64,000 nt of DNA from positions 558,001 to 622,000 of the forward strand of contig JBQJBP010000002.1 of NCBI GenBank assembly GCA_052078155.1, in the 5' to 3' direction. The DNA comes from CAXBMB01 sp052078155. GTDB lineage: Bacteria; Pseudomonadota; Alphaproteobacteria; Kiloniellales; DSM-21159. The position numbers and the translations under genes were made by a program. Position 1 is the first letter of the stretch; every line of letters starts with the position of its first letter. Of the stretch, positions 41,785 through 50,781 are shown piece after piece. The notes below the pieces were generated by a model that did no database searches, had not been told where the DNA came from, and worked only from the letters and a program-made list of their open reading frames with translations.

Positions 41785-42090
41785 TCGGGATTTTACTGTG
41801 ATTTCACTGAATTTGACGGCAGGCGAACAAGGTGTCGCCTGCCGTTAAGCCCTTGGGCCGCAATGGGGCCGGGATAAGGCACAAAAAAGATGGAAAATCA
41901 AAGCGCTGATCCCTTACTCCCTCTTGCCGCTTTTTGTTGATTTTCTCGCCATTTTCACCCATATCTTTGGGGTGGCTGCCGGTGCGGCCTGCTTTCTGAT
42001 ATCCGCCTGTTGCCTGCAACAAGGACGGGGACAGAAGGCGGCGACCAGGCGCAGCCGAACTGATTTTACCTCCCAAGGAGAGGAATACAC
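41785..42090. other. 306-bp region before the BI-1 gene
   Basis: Contains the strong hairpin at 41816-41845 and a T-rich stretch at 41905-41990 that may hold the promoter of the next gene. The ribosome site AAGGAGAGG ends just before 42091. Confidence 0.45.
41816..41845 (+). terminator. hairpin, probable terminator of the YbbP-like gene
   Basis: ACGGCAGGCGA and TCGCCTGCCGT: a perfect 11-bp stem with an 8-nt loop, about 30 bp after the stop codon; no strong T run follows. Confidence 0.6.
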
Positions 42091-42816
42091 ATGGCATTCG
42101 GTCCCGACCGCACTGTTGTAAATCGCTCACAGGCAGCCCAGGCCGAACTGGATTTGGGCCTGCGCTCTTACATGTTGAGCGTCTACAACTACATGTCGCT
42201 GGGCGTTGCGCTCACGGCTATCATTTCTTTTGCTTTCGCCACCAGCGCTGAACTGCTGCAGCTGGCGTTCAGCCTGAAATGGGTTCTCTTCATTGGTCTG
42301 CTGGGTCTGGGTTTCCTGGCTCCGCGCCTGATGATGACCAAATCCGTTGGGGTGGCCCAGATCTGCTTCTGGTCCTATGCCGCCCTATGGGGTGTTTTGA
42401 TTGCCCCCATGATGGCCGCTTACGCCCAGATGGATCCCATGCTGATCGTCCGGGCCTTTGCCATCACCGCTGGTACCTTCGCCGGTATGAGCCTGCTGGG
42501 TTACACCACCAAGAAGAACCTGTCCGGTCTGGGTGGTTTCTTCATGATGGCCACCATCGGTATCCTGATCGCCATGCTGATCAATGTCTTCTTTGTTCAG
42601 TCCACGGGCATGAGCCTGATCGTTTCCATTGGTGTTGTGCTGCTGTTCTCAGCCATGACCGCTTATGAAACTCAGATGATCAAGTCCATGTACGCTGAAA
42701 ATGAAGGCGGCGACACCCTGGCACGCAAGGCCATCTTCGGTGCCTTCATGCTCTACGGGTCTTTCATCACCCTCTTCATCCACATTCTGTCCATTCTGGG
42801 CATTATGCGCGAGTGA
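42091..42816 (+). CDS. Bax inhibitor-1 family membrane protein
   Basis: 241 residues with seven hydrophobic segments, matching the BI-1/YccA family. SYMLSVYNYMSLGVALTAII, GYTTKKNLSGLGGFFMMATI and SAMTAYETQMIKSMY are family landmarks; aspartates near the C-terminus that gate calcium leak in BsYetJ-like proteins are not evident beyond GGD. Bacterial members influence protease FtsH or act as pH-sensitive calcium channels. A strong AAGGAGAGG ribosome site precedes the ATG at 42091 by ~8 nt. Single-gene unit with its own terminator. Confidence 0.94.
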   Translation: MAFGPDRTVVNRSQAAQAELDLGLRSYMLSVYNYMSLGVALTAIISFAFATSAELLQLAFSLKWVLFIGLLGLGFLAPRLMMTKSVGVAQICFWSYAALWGVLIAPMMAAYAQMDPMLIVRAFAITAGTFAGMSLLGYTTKKNLSGLGGFFMMATIGILIAMLINVFFVQSTGMSLIVSIGVVLLFSAMTAYETQMIKSMYAENEGGDTLARKAIFGAFMLYGSFITLFIHILSILGIMRE

Positions 42817-42840
42817 TCCGGCGTGATGCGCTGACAGCAA

Positions 42841-42870
42841 AAGGGAGCCTCTCGGGGCTCCCTTTTTTGT
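42841..42870 (+). terminator. bidirectional terminator after the BI-1 gene
   Basis: AAGGGAGCC and GGGCTCCCTT stem followed by TTTTTTG. It also serves the converging outer-membrane protein gene, which ends at 42919. Confidence 0.9.
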
Positions 42871-42918
42871 TGGCACAGGCTAGTCGTTACCGATCTGTTT
42901 CCTGGTCAGCAGGGCGGC

Positions 42919-44430
42919 TCAGAGGCCAACCCTGACCCCGGCCCAGAGACGGCTCTGATCCTGAAACTGACCGAACAGCCCGTTGCGGCTGCCATAGAAG
43001 TAATCCAGTCCCCCTTCCAGCTCGATGGTGCTGGTCCACTGACGAATGACTTTTGCCCGGGCCAGGCCATCCCCGTCGTTGAGGGAGTGGATCAGCTGGC
43101 CGTTCAGGGTCCAGGTTTCGTTGTCCAGTTTATGCTCTGCCAGAAACGTCACCTGATTTTCCAGCCGGTCCCGGGCCATATAGCCGTCATGGTCGCTGAG
43201 GTAGGTCTGAAAAACCTGCCCGGAGATCAGCGTGTCGCTGAGGCCGGACCAGTCGAGACCCAGAACGTATGAGAGTTCCCCGCTCTTTTGATACCCATCC
43301 GGACTGGCCGGGTTGTTGGTCAGCACATAGCGGTCGGTGGCATAGCCCAGTTCCCCGCGAAACACCCAATCGCCGCTTGCTTTGTTGAAAGACCCGCCAA
43401 TCAGATGGCTGCGCTCAAACTCCGGGGTCACTGTGACACCGCCGCTGCTCAGGCTTTGCCGGAAGAGAGGCTGATCGTCGTAATGGTAGAGGTAGTTGAG
43501 CGACAGGTCCCAGCCGCCCAGAAACGTGGAGTAGCGCAGTCCGGCATCGGAATCTGACAGGGGGTTGTTGGGTCGCTGTGCACTGTTGAGTGTCACCGGC
43601 ACGCCCGGCGGGGCCTGGGGCACCAGCTTGGGGGAGGTGAAGGCAAAAGCTGATCCGGGCTCCGGGATGTCGTCGACCGTTGTGTCGGGTATCCAAAGCA
43701 GCTGTACCAGGCTGTCGTCATCCACTGGCACCTCCAGATTGACTGTCCAGAGGGGAATGCGGGACTCGTCAAAGTCCGGCAGGATGAACTCCCGAAAGGA
43801 CTGAGGGTTCACCCGGTCCAGAACCTTCAGGCCATCGGCCTCCCCCCAGACCACCTGCTGTTTGCCCAGCCGCAGATAGGCTTCACCTGACAGCAAACCC
43901 CCTGTGGGCAGGTCATAGAAAGCCTGATCCCAGTAAAGCTCACGCAGTTCCAGATCCCCGTGGGTGCCTAACAGCAGGCGCCGGGTGGCCGGGGCCCGGC
44001 CGTCTTGGCTAGGGCGGCCCGGCTCCAGCTTGTCGGCCAGATCGCCGCGCAGGCGCAGGATGGCCGTCACAGATCCGCTGTCTTCCAGATCCCAGACGGC
44101 CTCTGGTGTCAGCAGGGCTTCGGCCTTTTGCACCTCCCCGTCCCCGGTTTGCACCGCCAGGCGGCTTTCCAGCACCGTGTTAAGGCTGAGATTGTTCGGA
44201 AGTTTGAGGTCCTCTGCCTGGGCCGGTGATATCCCGACCAGCCCGACAAAGACGGTCCAGACCTGGTCGGGCAGCCGCTCGATCAACTGTTGCGGTGAGG
44301 TGAGCAGTAAGGTCAACAGCAGACAGAGAACCACCACCAGCCCGGCTGCAGGAGAGAGCTTCACAGTCCTTTCCTTGTTGGCTCTGGGCGGCGGACTGTC
44401 CGGTCCACCGCCGAAAAGACTCCCTGTCAT
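42919..44430 (-). CDS. DUF1302-like outer-membrane beta-barrel protein
   Basis: 503 residues. After a polar N-terminal stretch and a hydrophobic export segment (LVVVLCLLLTLLLTSPQQLI) the rest is beta-rich with alternating hydrophobicity. LRLGKQQVVWGEADGLKVLD then RVNPQSFREF is the signature of the DUF1302 family. It ends in VRVGL, as expected for a barrel strand. Family members usually sit beside an RND/MMPL pump and a LolA-like protein, exactly as here. The ATG overlaps the pump stop codon (ATGA at 44430-44427), so the two are co-translated. Export of a hydrophobic compound or lipid to the outer membrane is the best guess. Confidence 0.85.
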   Translation of the reverse strand: MTGSLFGGGPDSPPPRANKERTVKLSPAAGLVVVLCLLLTLLLTSPQQLIERLPDQVWTVFVGLVGISPAQAEDLKLPNNLSLNTVLESRLAVQTGDGEVQKAEALLTPEAVWDLEDSGSVTAILRLRGDLADKLEPGRPSQDGRAPATRRLLLGTHGDLELRELYWDQAFYDLPTGGLLSGEAYLRLGKQQVVWGEADGLKVLDRVNPQSFREFILPDFDESRIPLWTVNLEVPVDDDSLVQLLWIPDTTVDDIPEPGSAFAFTSPKLVPQAPPGVPVTLNSAQRPNNPLSDSDAGLRYSTFLGGWDLSLNYLYHYDDQPLFRQSLSSGGVTVTPEFERSHLIGGSFNKASGDWVFRGELGYATDRYVLTNNPASPDGYQKSGELSYVLGLDWSGLSDTLISGQVFQTYLSDHDGYMARDRLENQVTFLAEHKLDNETWTLNGQLIHSLNDGDGLARAKVIRQWTSTIELEGGLDYFYGSRNGLFGQFQDQSRLWAGVRVGL

Positions 44431-47400
44431 TTCAAACCCCGCTTGAGTGCTGAGGTTTTGAACACCCTGTCTTTGACTTCCTTGTCGTAGTCGATGTCGG
44501 AGAAGATGAAGCGGGTGTGGTGCTGGGTTTTGTGATTGAGGACCTGCAGGTCCAGCACCGTCCAGATGCCCTGAATTTCTTCAATGCTGTCGTTGTCGAT
44601 GGTTTTGAGCGGGTTGCCGGCCACATCCCAGATTTCGGTCCGGCGGGCGATCCAGATCTCAGGGTCCACATACCAGCGGGCCCGGCCGTATCCCAGTTCC
44701 TCGGCAACTTCCTGGCTGACGGGTTTGCCTTCCACCACCAGCAGGGCCCGGCCGTTCACATCTTCCGTGTGCAGGAAGGTGAAGCTGTAGTCTTCCAGGG
44801 CCACCTTGTTCTCTTTTTTCATGTCCTCGTAAGTAAAGTCCGTGCCGAGGAAGTAGTCGCCCCGGTTGGCAGCGGAAATGCGCCGGACCTTGCGCAGGGC
44901 CGGCAGGTAAAGCCACTGGTCATCGTCCCGGTCAGCCTCCGGGTAGTCGTAGGTCAGGAAACCCGTCCCCTTCACGTTGGCCGGGGCGGTGTAGTAAAGG
45001 ACTGTGCGCTTTTCTTCCCCGTAGTACCGGCGATAGCCAAAGGTTTCGCGGGTGCGGGTGGCGCCGTTGCGGTCGGTCAGCTCCATGACCAGCTTTCGGG
45101 TCACCCAGGCACCTTCATCCCGGGCCACCACCATTTCCATGATGGCGGGACCGCTCAGGTTTTCGTCTGCCCTGACCGCTGTTGTCAGGCCGCCATAGAG
45201 GCCAGCGGCAATGGCCAGGATCAGCAGACTGCGGGTAACGATGCCAAGACCGCCCGTGGTTTTTTTCCGGGAGGCCGGGCCGTCGGTGCTGGTTGGCCAG
45301 TCCGAGGCGTCGTCACCCAGCAGGAATCCCGGCTTCAGGATCTTGGCCAGCGCTGGCAGAACGGTCATGGCGGCCAGGAAGGCTGAACTGATGGCCAGGG
45401 CAACCAGCAAACCGAAGTTCACAAGAGGCGGGACTTCGCTGCTGGTCAGGGTCAGGAAACCCAGCGCCACGGCGGCAAAGTTAAAGAACAACGCCCGCCC
45501 GGTGGAGGGGAAGAGACCGGCCAGCCGGTCATCCAGGGAACCTTTTGCAGTCATCATCAACTCCTTCATGCGGTCGAGTGTGTGGATGGAGAAATCAACG
45601 CCCAGGCCAATGGCGATGGCGGCGAACATGGAGGTGCCTACCCCCAGCCAGATGCCGCCAAAGCCCATGGTGGCGTAGATCACCAAGAGCGAGGCCAGCA
45701 CCGGGATCAGGGCCAGAACACCCGCCAGCAGAGATTGGAAGACCAGTGCAGACATGGCCCAGACCAGCAGCAGGGACAGCCCCATTGAGGTCAGGTGGTT
45801 GTCATCAATGCCTTTGAGCCAGTGATGGTTCAGGTAGACCCGGCCAGACAGATTGGCGCTGAGACCAGGCTCGTTGAAGGACTGGCTGATGTAGGTTTCC
45901 AGTGCCTCAACCACCTGCTTGTTGTTGGAGTAGTAGGCGTTGTTGATGGACACCCGCACATTGGCGCGCTGGTAGCTGTAGTCCACCTCCTCTTCCAGAT
46001 CCGTGGGATCTCCGGACGTGCTGTAGAGCAGGAACAGCTGGGCGATCAGCAGGGGATCGTCCGGCACGCTGTAGGCGCTCTGCTGATTTTCCATCACCGC
46101 CTTATGCATCTGCTGGATGTAGTCGACGATGGAGGTAGAGCCGCCGACCCCCGGCAGACCTTCGGCAAAGCGCTGCAGATCTGCGATCTTGCGCAGACGC
46201 TGGGGCTGGAACAGGCCTTCGCTTTCTTCCGTTTCAATGACGATGTCCAGGAAGTTGGTGCCGTCCATGCTGCCGTTGATGGCCTGATCGGCCAGGAAGA
46301 TGGGCTCGTCCTTCTGGAAGTTCTCGATCTGGGCGTCGTCCACCGTCACCCGGCTTGCGCCCCAGAGGCCCAGGCCTGTCACCAGCAACAGCAGTGCCAG
46401 AATGCTGCGCGGGTGCGCCAGGACCACCCGTCCGGCTTTTTCCAGTGCCCGGGCCGCCCGGTCATGGCCTTTGGGTCCGGCAAAGAGCTTGCTGGGTTTG
46501 ATTTTGAAGAGCGTGATGGCGGCGGGCAGGAAGGTCAGGGAGTAGAGCCAGGCAAAGGCCACCCCGACGGCGGCAAAAAGACCGAAATAGCGCATGGGCG
46601 GCATCTCGGCACCAAAGTAGAGACCTGCGAACCCGGCAATTGTGGTGACGGTGGTCAGCGTCACCGGCCGCCACATGCGGCCCATGGCCCGGACGATCAG
46701 ATGGCGGGGCGACTCACCCGGATGGGCCACCTGCTCTTCATAGTACTGGCTGAGAATGTGGATGGAATCGGCAACGGCGATGCCGATCAGGATCACCGGC
46801 AGGCCGTTGGTCACGACAAAGAAGGGGACACCGACGGCCGCCATGGTCCCCAGCGCTGCCATGACCGTTGCCAGCACCACCACATTGGGCAGCATCGCCC
46901 CGGCCCAGGTTCGGAAGGCCACAATCAGGACCAGGGTGATCACAAGACCGGCAATGGGATTGAGCCGGGTGGCGTCCCGGTCGATGTAGGTGCCCAGATA
47001 GCCGTTGATGGCGCCTTCCCCGGCCACATGGACCATCACGCCTTCGGGGATTTTCTGCTGTTCGACCAGGGCCAGAATACGGTCATAGGTGGCTTGCTTG
47101 TCGTCCTCGTCCAAGACTTCCGCCACGATCATGGTCGCGCGGCCGTCCCGTGCCACCAATGATCCCTGGAAAAGGGGAAAGTCATCGATGGCCTGACGAA
47201 TGACCGGCCCGGCTTCTGCCAGTTCCGGGGCGAGGTCAAAGAAGTCTTCCACCTCCATGCCGTCATAGGTGCCGACAATGTTGGCTTCCGTGGCCAGCGA
47301 GGTTACCCGGTCGGGATCAATGTTCTCGGTCTGGCGCAGCCCCTCCGTCAGCTTTTCAACCAACGCCAGGATGTCGGGCTGATAGATCCCGCCCGGATCC

Positions 47401-47744
47401 TGACCTCTTTCCGCCCCCGGGGTCTGGGCTTGTGGGGCCAGTACGGCAATGACGTAAGGATCATCCAGACCAAAGACCTGCTTGACCTTGTTGCGGTAGA
47501 TCAGCGCCGGGTTTTCCGGGTCAATGAAGGCGTCGGCAGAGGTGTCTTTGACAATGGTGGGCAGGAAGGCCCCCAGCCCCAGTATCATGATCAGGCTGAT
47601 CAGCAGGATGGTTTTGGGATAGGCGGTGATCTTCCAGAAAAAGGCCTCTGCCCTGTTGTCAGATGACGCGCCGGGTGGCTTTCCGGCCCCGGCAGTCTTT
47701 CCATCACGGTCCGTCGGGTGGTCCGGCCTGTCTGATTGATCCAT
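44427..47744 (-). CDS. MMPL/RND transporter fused to a LolA-like periplasmic domain
   Basis: 1105 residues. Residues 1-830 are an MMPL-type RND permease: a first helix ILLISLIMILGLGAFLPTIV, a periplasmic loop, PVILIGIAVADSIHILSQYY in the first helix block and AIAIGLGVDFSIHTLDRMKE in the second, about 12 membrane segments. After a polar linker comes an extra hydrophobic segment ending GLTTAVRA (836-857), which looks like a former signal peptide, then a 247-residue outer-membrane lipoprotein-sorting (LolA-like) domain (859-1105) with QWLYLPALRKVRRISAANRG and GTDFTYEDM. The two parts are normally separate genes. The extra helix would place the domain in the periplasm. First gene of a two-gene operon controlled by the divergent TetR gene. 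Confidence 0.88.
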   Translation of the reverse strand: MDQSDRPDHPTDRDGKTAGAGKPPGASSDNRAEAFFWKITAYPKTILLISLIMILGLGAFLPTIVKDTSADAFIDPENPALIYRNKVKQVFGLDDPYVIAVLAPQAQTPGAERGQDPGGIYQPDILALVEKLTEGLRQTENIDPDRVTSLATEANIVGTYDGMEVEDFFDLAPELAEAGPVIRQAIDDFPLFQGSLVARDGRATMIVAEVLDEDDKQATYDRILALVEQQKIPEGVMVHVAGEGAINGYLGTYIDRDATRLNPIAGLVITLVLIVAFRTWAGAMLPNVVVLATVMAALGTMAAVGVPFFVVTNGLPVILIGIAVADSIHILSQYYEEQVAHPGESPRHLIVRAMGRMWRPVTLTTVTTIAGFAGLYFGAEMPPMRYFGLFAAVGVAFAWLYSLTFLPAAITLFKIKPSKLFAGPKGHDRAARALEKAGRVVLAHPRSILALLLLVTGLGLWGASRVTVDDAQIENFQKDEPIFLADQAINGSMDGTNFLDIVIETEESEGLFQPQRLRKIADLQRFAEGLPGVGGSTSIVDYIQQMHKAVMENQQSAYSVPDDPLLIAQLFLLYSTSGDPTDLEEEVDYSYQRANVRVSINNAYYSNNKQVVEALETYISQSFNEPGLSANLSGRVYLNHHWLKGIDDNHLTSMGLSLLLVWAMSALVFQSLLAGVLALIPVLASLLVIYATMGFGGIWLGVGTSMFAAIAIGLGVDFSIHTLDRMKELMMTAKGSLDDRLAGLFPSTGRALFFNFAAVALGFLTLTSSEVPPLVNFGLLVALAISSAFLAAMTVLPALAKILKPGFLLGDDASDWPTSTDGPASRKKTTGGLGIVTRSLLILAIAAGLYGGLTTAVRADENLSGPAIMEMVVARDEGAWVTRKLVMELTDRNGATRTRETFGYRRYYGEEKRTVLYYTAPANVKGTGFLTYDYPEADRDDDQWLYLPALRKVRRISAANRGDYFLGTDFTYEDMKKENKVALEDYSFTFLHTEDVNGRALLVVEGKPVSQEVAEELGYGRARWYVDPEIWIARRTEIWDVAGNPLKTIDNDSIEEIQGIWTVLDLQVLNHKTQHHTRFIFSDIDYDKEVKDRVFKTSALKRGLK

Positions 47745-47774
47745 GGTGCTGTCCCCTCATTTGGTGCCAATTTT

Positions 47775-47788
47775 CTACCGATTGGTAG
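47775..47788. promoter_or_regulatory. TetR operator-like site 1
   Basis: CTACCGATTGGTAG, an inverted repeat with perfect CTACC/GGTAG arms, 31 bp before the MMPL start codon. It shares ACCGAT(T/C)GGTAG with site 2. Confidence 0.65.
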
Positions 47789-47889
47789 GGAGATGGCTTG
47801 TAATGATCCTGTCGGAATGATCAGGCATGAGGATTTCTCTGAGAGACTTTGCAGGGATCTCACTGCAGAGTACTCAACAAAAATCAAAC

Positions 47890-47907
47890 CTGCCGACCGA
47901 TCGGTAG
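47890..47907. promoter_or_regulatory. TetR operator-like site 2
   Basis: CTGCCGACCGATCGGTAG, containing the perfect 10-bp palindrome ACCGATCGGT; typical of TetR/AcrR operators. Confidence 0.65.
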
Positions 47908-47962
47908 AGACATAAGAGTGAGAAAAGCCAAGGTCAAGGTCTTGCTGGCAGAAAAAGAGAAA

Positions 47963-47980
47963 CTACCTTACAGTCGGTAG
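47963..47980. promoter_or_regulatory. TetR operator-like site 3
   Basis: CTACC, eight bases, GGTAG, ending CGGTAG as in site 2. It is the closest of the three to the tetR gene, so it may mediate autoregulation. Confidence 0.5.
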
Positions 47981-48047
47981 GCAATGAACCTGGAGCTTGA
48001 AGTGTGACGCCTTTGGTTCTGGCTGTCTCGTCAGGGCCGGGCTTGCC

Positions 48048-48095
48048 AGAGGGTCTTCTGTCCAGAGGTTCTTCTGTCCAGAGGTTCTTCTGTCC
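48048..48095 (+). repeat. three tandem 16-bp units in the tetR leader
   Basis: AGAGG(G/T)TCTTCTGTCC repeated three times without interruption; units 2 and 3 are identical and unit 1 differs at one base. Confidence 0.9.
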
Positions 48096-48157
48096 CTGTT
48101 GATCGGGAAGAGGCCCTTTCCAAACCTGTTGTTCGACCCGTTACTGAAGATCTCCAT

Positions 48158-48847
48158 ATGACATCACCGACCCGCTGCCGCATCATCAGCGCTGCCATGC
48201 AGCTTTTCCAGACCCGCGCCTACCATGGGTTCAGTTTTCAGGATCTGGCCGATCGTGTGGGGCTGCGCAAAGCCAGCCTTTTCCATCATTTCCGGTCCAA
48301 GGACGAAGTGGCGGTCGCGGTCTTGCAGGAAGCCGATCAGCAGTTGCGCAACTGGATGGAGCAGCTGAAAGGGCACAGTTCCCTGGAACAGCTGGAAGCC
48401 TTCTTCCTGGCTTTCCGCTTTGAGCATGCCCATGGCGAACGGATGTGTGCGGTGGGTTCTTTTGCGGCGGGTTGGGATTCCCTCACCCCGGAAGTACAGG
48501 CCCAGGTCCAGCGCATGGCAATGCACCATCACAAATGGCTGGCAGATATCATTGCCCAAGGCCGGGCGTCCGGGGATTTTCGGGATAATGGGGCCACTGC
48601 CCAGGCTGCCGCGGAATACGTACTTTCAGCCATTCAGGGGGCCATGCTGATCGGCCGCTTTGCCGTTGATAAAAAGCTCTTCGATCAGGTGGTTGAGCAG
48701 ATCAGGGACAGTCTTCTTGCCAGCCCCGAAAAGAAGGCGGAAGCCCGGCAGGCCAGTCGGCGTGTCGCCAACATTGCCCAGCAGTTTCAAAGCGAAATCC
48801 TGGGCCACCTGCCCGGGCGGACGGGCCCGATCCTGGCCTCAACCTGA
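48158..48847 (+). CDS. TetR/AcrR-family regulator
   Basis: 229 residues. The N-terminal helix-turn-helix FSFQDLADRVGLRKASLFHHF (about 25-45) is unmistakable TetR; the C-terminal part (ERMCAVGSFAAGWDSL, and AEYVLSAIQGAMLIGRF) resembles the YcdC/AcuR-like C-terminal domain. It is divergent from the MMPL/LolA-DUF1302 operon and separated from it by three matching operator sites, so it is very likely the repressor of that pump and of itself. The inducer is unknown, probably the pumped hydrophobic compound. Start ATG at 48158. Confidence 0.92.
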   Translation: MTSPTRCRIISAAMQLFQTRAYHGFSFQDLADRVGLRKASLFHHFRSKDEVAVAVLQEADQQLRNWMEQLKGHSSLEQLEAFFLAFRFEHAHGERMCAVGSFAAGWDSLTPEVQAQVQRMAMHHHKWLADIIAQGRASGDFRDNGATAQAAAEYVLSAIQGAMLIGRFAVDKKLFDQVVEQIRDSLLASPEKKAEARQASRRVANIAQQFQSEILGHLPGRTGPILAST

Positions 48848-48989
48848 TGGGAGTTGTCCCGGCAGGCAAAGAGAGCCAGAGACAGCAGCCCTGAGCCGCA
48901 CCGCGCCCTGTCCTTAGGGGTTTGCCTGCCTGCTGCAAACCTGGCTCGCTTATGTCATTGTCGCGCTGCTCTGAGACTGGCTCGTTGAT

Positions 48990-50261
48990 CTAATCGAGAG
49001 GCCGGTGAGCGCTTTCCCTGACAAAGAAAAGAGTGACCAGAGAAAGCAGTGCCACGGCCAGCAGATAGTAGGCTGGTGCAATGGGGCTGCCCGTGGCCGT
49101 GATCATCCAGGCGGACATCAAAGGCGTGGTGCCGCCAAAGACCCCGACAGCCAGATTGTAGGACAGGGCCACCCCGGTGCAGCGGTTGTGCCGGGGCAGC
49201 ATCTCAACATTGGTGGCACAGGCCGCCCCGGCGATGATGCCCACGCCACTGGCCAGGATGAACTGTCCGATGGTGATGGTCAGCCAGTCCTGCCCGTGGA
49301 TCATGGAAAAAGAGGGGATGGCCCCAACCGCCAGGATCAGCAGACCAACCGCCAGCAGGGGTTTGCGTCCCCAGCGGTCCGACAGCCAGGCGCTTAAGGG
49401 AATGATCAGCAGCAACAGGGTCATGTTGAAGGTGTTGATCTCGAAAGCCAGCTCGCTGTCCAGCTTGTCGATGCCCTTCATGTAGCTGACGGTGTAGACG
49501 AAGACCATGTAGAAGCCGACGCCGTTGGCGATGTTCAGGCAAACGATTTTCAGAACGGAACCAAAGTCTTCCGTTAGCAGTGTAACCAGCGGTGACTTGT
49601 GGGCGGCCACGTCCTCTTCCGGGACGGCTGCCGTGTCGTCGCTCAGTCCCCGGCGCAGCAACAGGCCGATGACCGCCAGGATGGGGCCCAGCAGGAAGGG
49701 AATGCGCCAGCCCCAATCCAGGATTTGGCTGTCATCAAACAGGCCCGTCAGAATGGTGCCAACCAGAGATCCCAGCAAAATACCCAGGACTGCGCCCCAG
49801 GTGGACCAGCTGGTGAGCAACCCCCGCTTGCCGCTGCTTGCCCGTTCCGCCAGGAAAACTGAGGAGGAGGTAAACTCCCCGCCCACGGACAGGCCCTGAA
49901 TGACCCTCAGCAACACCAGGAGGATGGGGGCCATAATGCCGATTTCTGCGTGGGTCGGCAGGGCACCCATGGCAAGGGTCGGGACCGCCATGAAGATGAT
50001 GGAGACCACCAGCACATGCTTGCGCCCGATCAGGTCCCCGATGTGGCCAAAGACGATGCCGCCCAGGGGCCTGGCCAGAAAACCGGCAGCAAAGGCACCA
50101 TAGGAGGCAATCAGGGAGCCGGAGGGATCATCTGCCGGAAAGAAAAGCTTGCCGATGACAATGGCGAAGTAGCCGTAGATGGCAAAGTCATACCATTCCA
50201 TGACGTTGCCGATTATGCCCGCCATGATGACTTTCTTGTTGGCTGCTGGCTTTTGCGCCAT
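48990..50261 (-). CDS. MFS transporter, metabolite:H+ symporter (MHS/ProP-like)
   Basis: 423 residues with 12 transmembrane segments. The N-terminal GNVMEWYDFAIYGYFAIVIG and RPLGGIVFGHIGDLIGRKHV (MFS motif A) and LLRVIQGLSVGGEFTSSSVF are hallmarks of the metabolite:H+ symporter branch (ProP, KgtP, CitA). Substrates of the branch include dicarboxylates, citrate, proline and betaine; none can be chosen here. It converges with tetR, about 140 bp apart, and is a single-gene unit. Start ATG at 50261. Confidence 0.94.
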   Translation of the reverse strand: MAQKPAANKKVIMAGIIGNVMEWYDFAIYGYFAIVIGKLFFPADDPSGSLIASYGAFAAGFLARPLGGIVFGHIGDLIGRKHVLVVSIIFMAVPTLAMGALPTHAEIGIMAPILLVLLRVIQGLSVGGEFTSSSVFLAERASSGKRGLLTSWSTWGAVLGILLGSLVGTILTGLFDDSQILDWGWRIPFLLGPILAVIGLLLRRGLSDDTAAVPEEDVAAHKSPLVTLLTEDFGSVLKIVCLNIANGVGFYMVFVYTVSYMKGIDKLDSELAFEINTFNMTLLLLIIPLSAWLSDRWGRKPLLAVGLLILAVGAIPSFSMIHGQDWLTITIGQFILASGVGIIAGAACATNVEMLPRHNRCTGVALSYNLAVGVFGGTTPLMSAWMITATGSPIAPAYYLLAVALLSLVTLFFVRESAHRPLD

Positions 50262-50563
50262 TTTCCGTTCCCCCGTTTCACGCCCGTCCGGCTGGTGTTT
50301 GATACCTCTTTAACATATTTCGGGAGGGGGCTTTCTTTACTTCTCTGTCATCTCCTGAAAGCGGGGGCGGGTTCGGCCGTCAAACAGCCGAAAAACAGGG
50401 GCCTGAGCTCATCAGGTGCCACTGCTTTGAAAAAGCCGCGGATGGGGGCTTGTCACCACCCCCCGGCCCCTTTATAACCCGCGCTTCTGTACGTTCCGGG
50501 GCGGCACGGCCTATCGGCATGCCCAGTCGCCTCTTTTATCCACCTTCAACGAAGGATGAGAAA
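50262..50563. other. 302-bp region upstream of rpmI
   Basis: Divergent spacer between the MFS gene and rpmI. It should hold promoters for both; I see no clear hairpin leader and no infC gene, which often precedes rpmI elsewhere. Confidence 0.4.
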
Positions 50564-50764
50564 ATGCCTAAAATGAAAACCAAGAGCGGCGCTAAGAAGC
50601 GCTTTAAGCTCACATCAAAAGGTAAAGTGCGTGCCAGCGCTGCTTTCCTGCGTCACGGACTGCGCAAGCGCCCTCAGAAAATGAAGCGCAACGCACGCGG
50701 CACCATGATCTTGGCAGAAGCGGATGCCCGCGTCGTCAAGCGTCATTTCCTGCCGAATTCCTGA
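50564..50764 (+). CDS. rpmI: 50S ribosomal protein L35
   Basis: 66 residues, MPKMKTKSGAKKRFKLTSKG at the N-terminus and RGTMILAEADARVVKRHFLP at the end; a complete standard L35. The ATG at 50564 follows GAAGGATGAG by a few nt; in-frame codons upstream are not part of the gene. It is co-transcribed with rplT, 17 bp downstream, and probably with pheS-pheT beyond the terminator at 51171 only by read-through. Confidence 0.97.
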   Translation: MPKMKTKSGAKKRFKLTSKGKVRASAAFLRHGLRKRPQKMKRNARGTMILAEADARVVKRHFLPNS

Positions 50765-50781
50765 TACGGAGGATATGATAG

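Larger units (their letters stand above)
47745..48157. other. 413-bp divergent control region, MMPL operon versus tetR
   Basis: Carries three operator-like sites (47775-47788, 47890-47907, 47963-47980) and a triple 16-bp tandem repeat (48048-48095). Nothing else is visible. Confidence 0.6.

Noticed and set aside
45795..47162. A 455-codon plus-strand frame opposite the MMPL gene
   Set aside because: Antisense shadow; composition (His, Gln, Gly) and absence of a domain or ribosome site argue against coding.
48048..48095. Possible CRISPR array
   Set aside because: The units are directly tandem without spacers and only three in number; no cas genes exist in the window.
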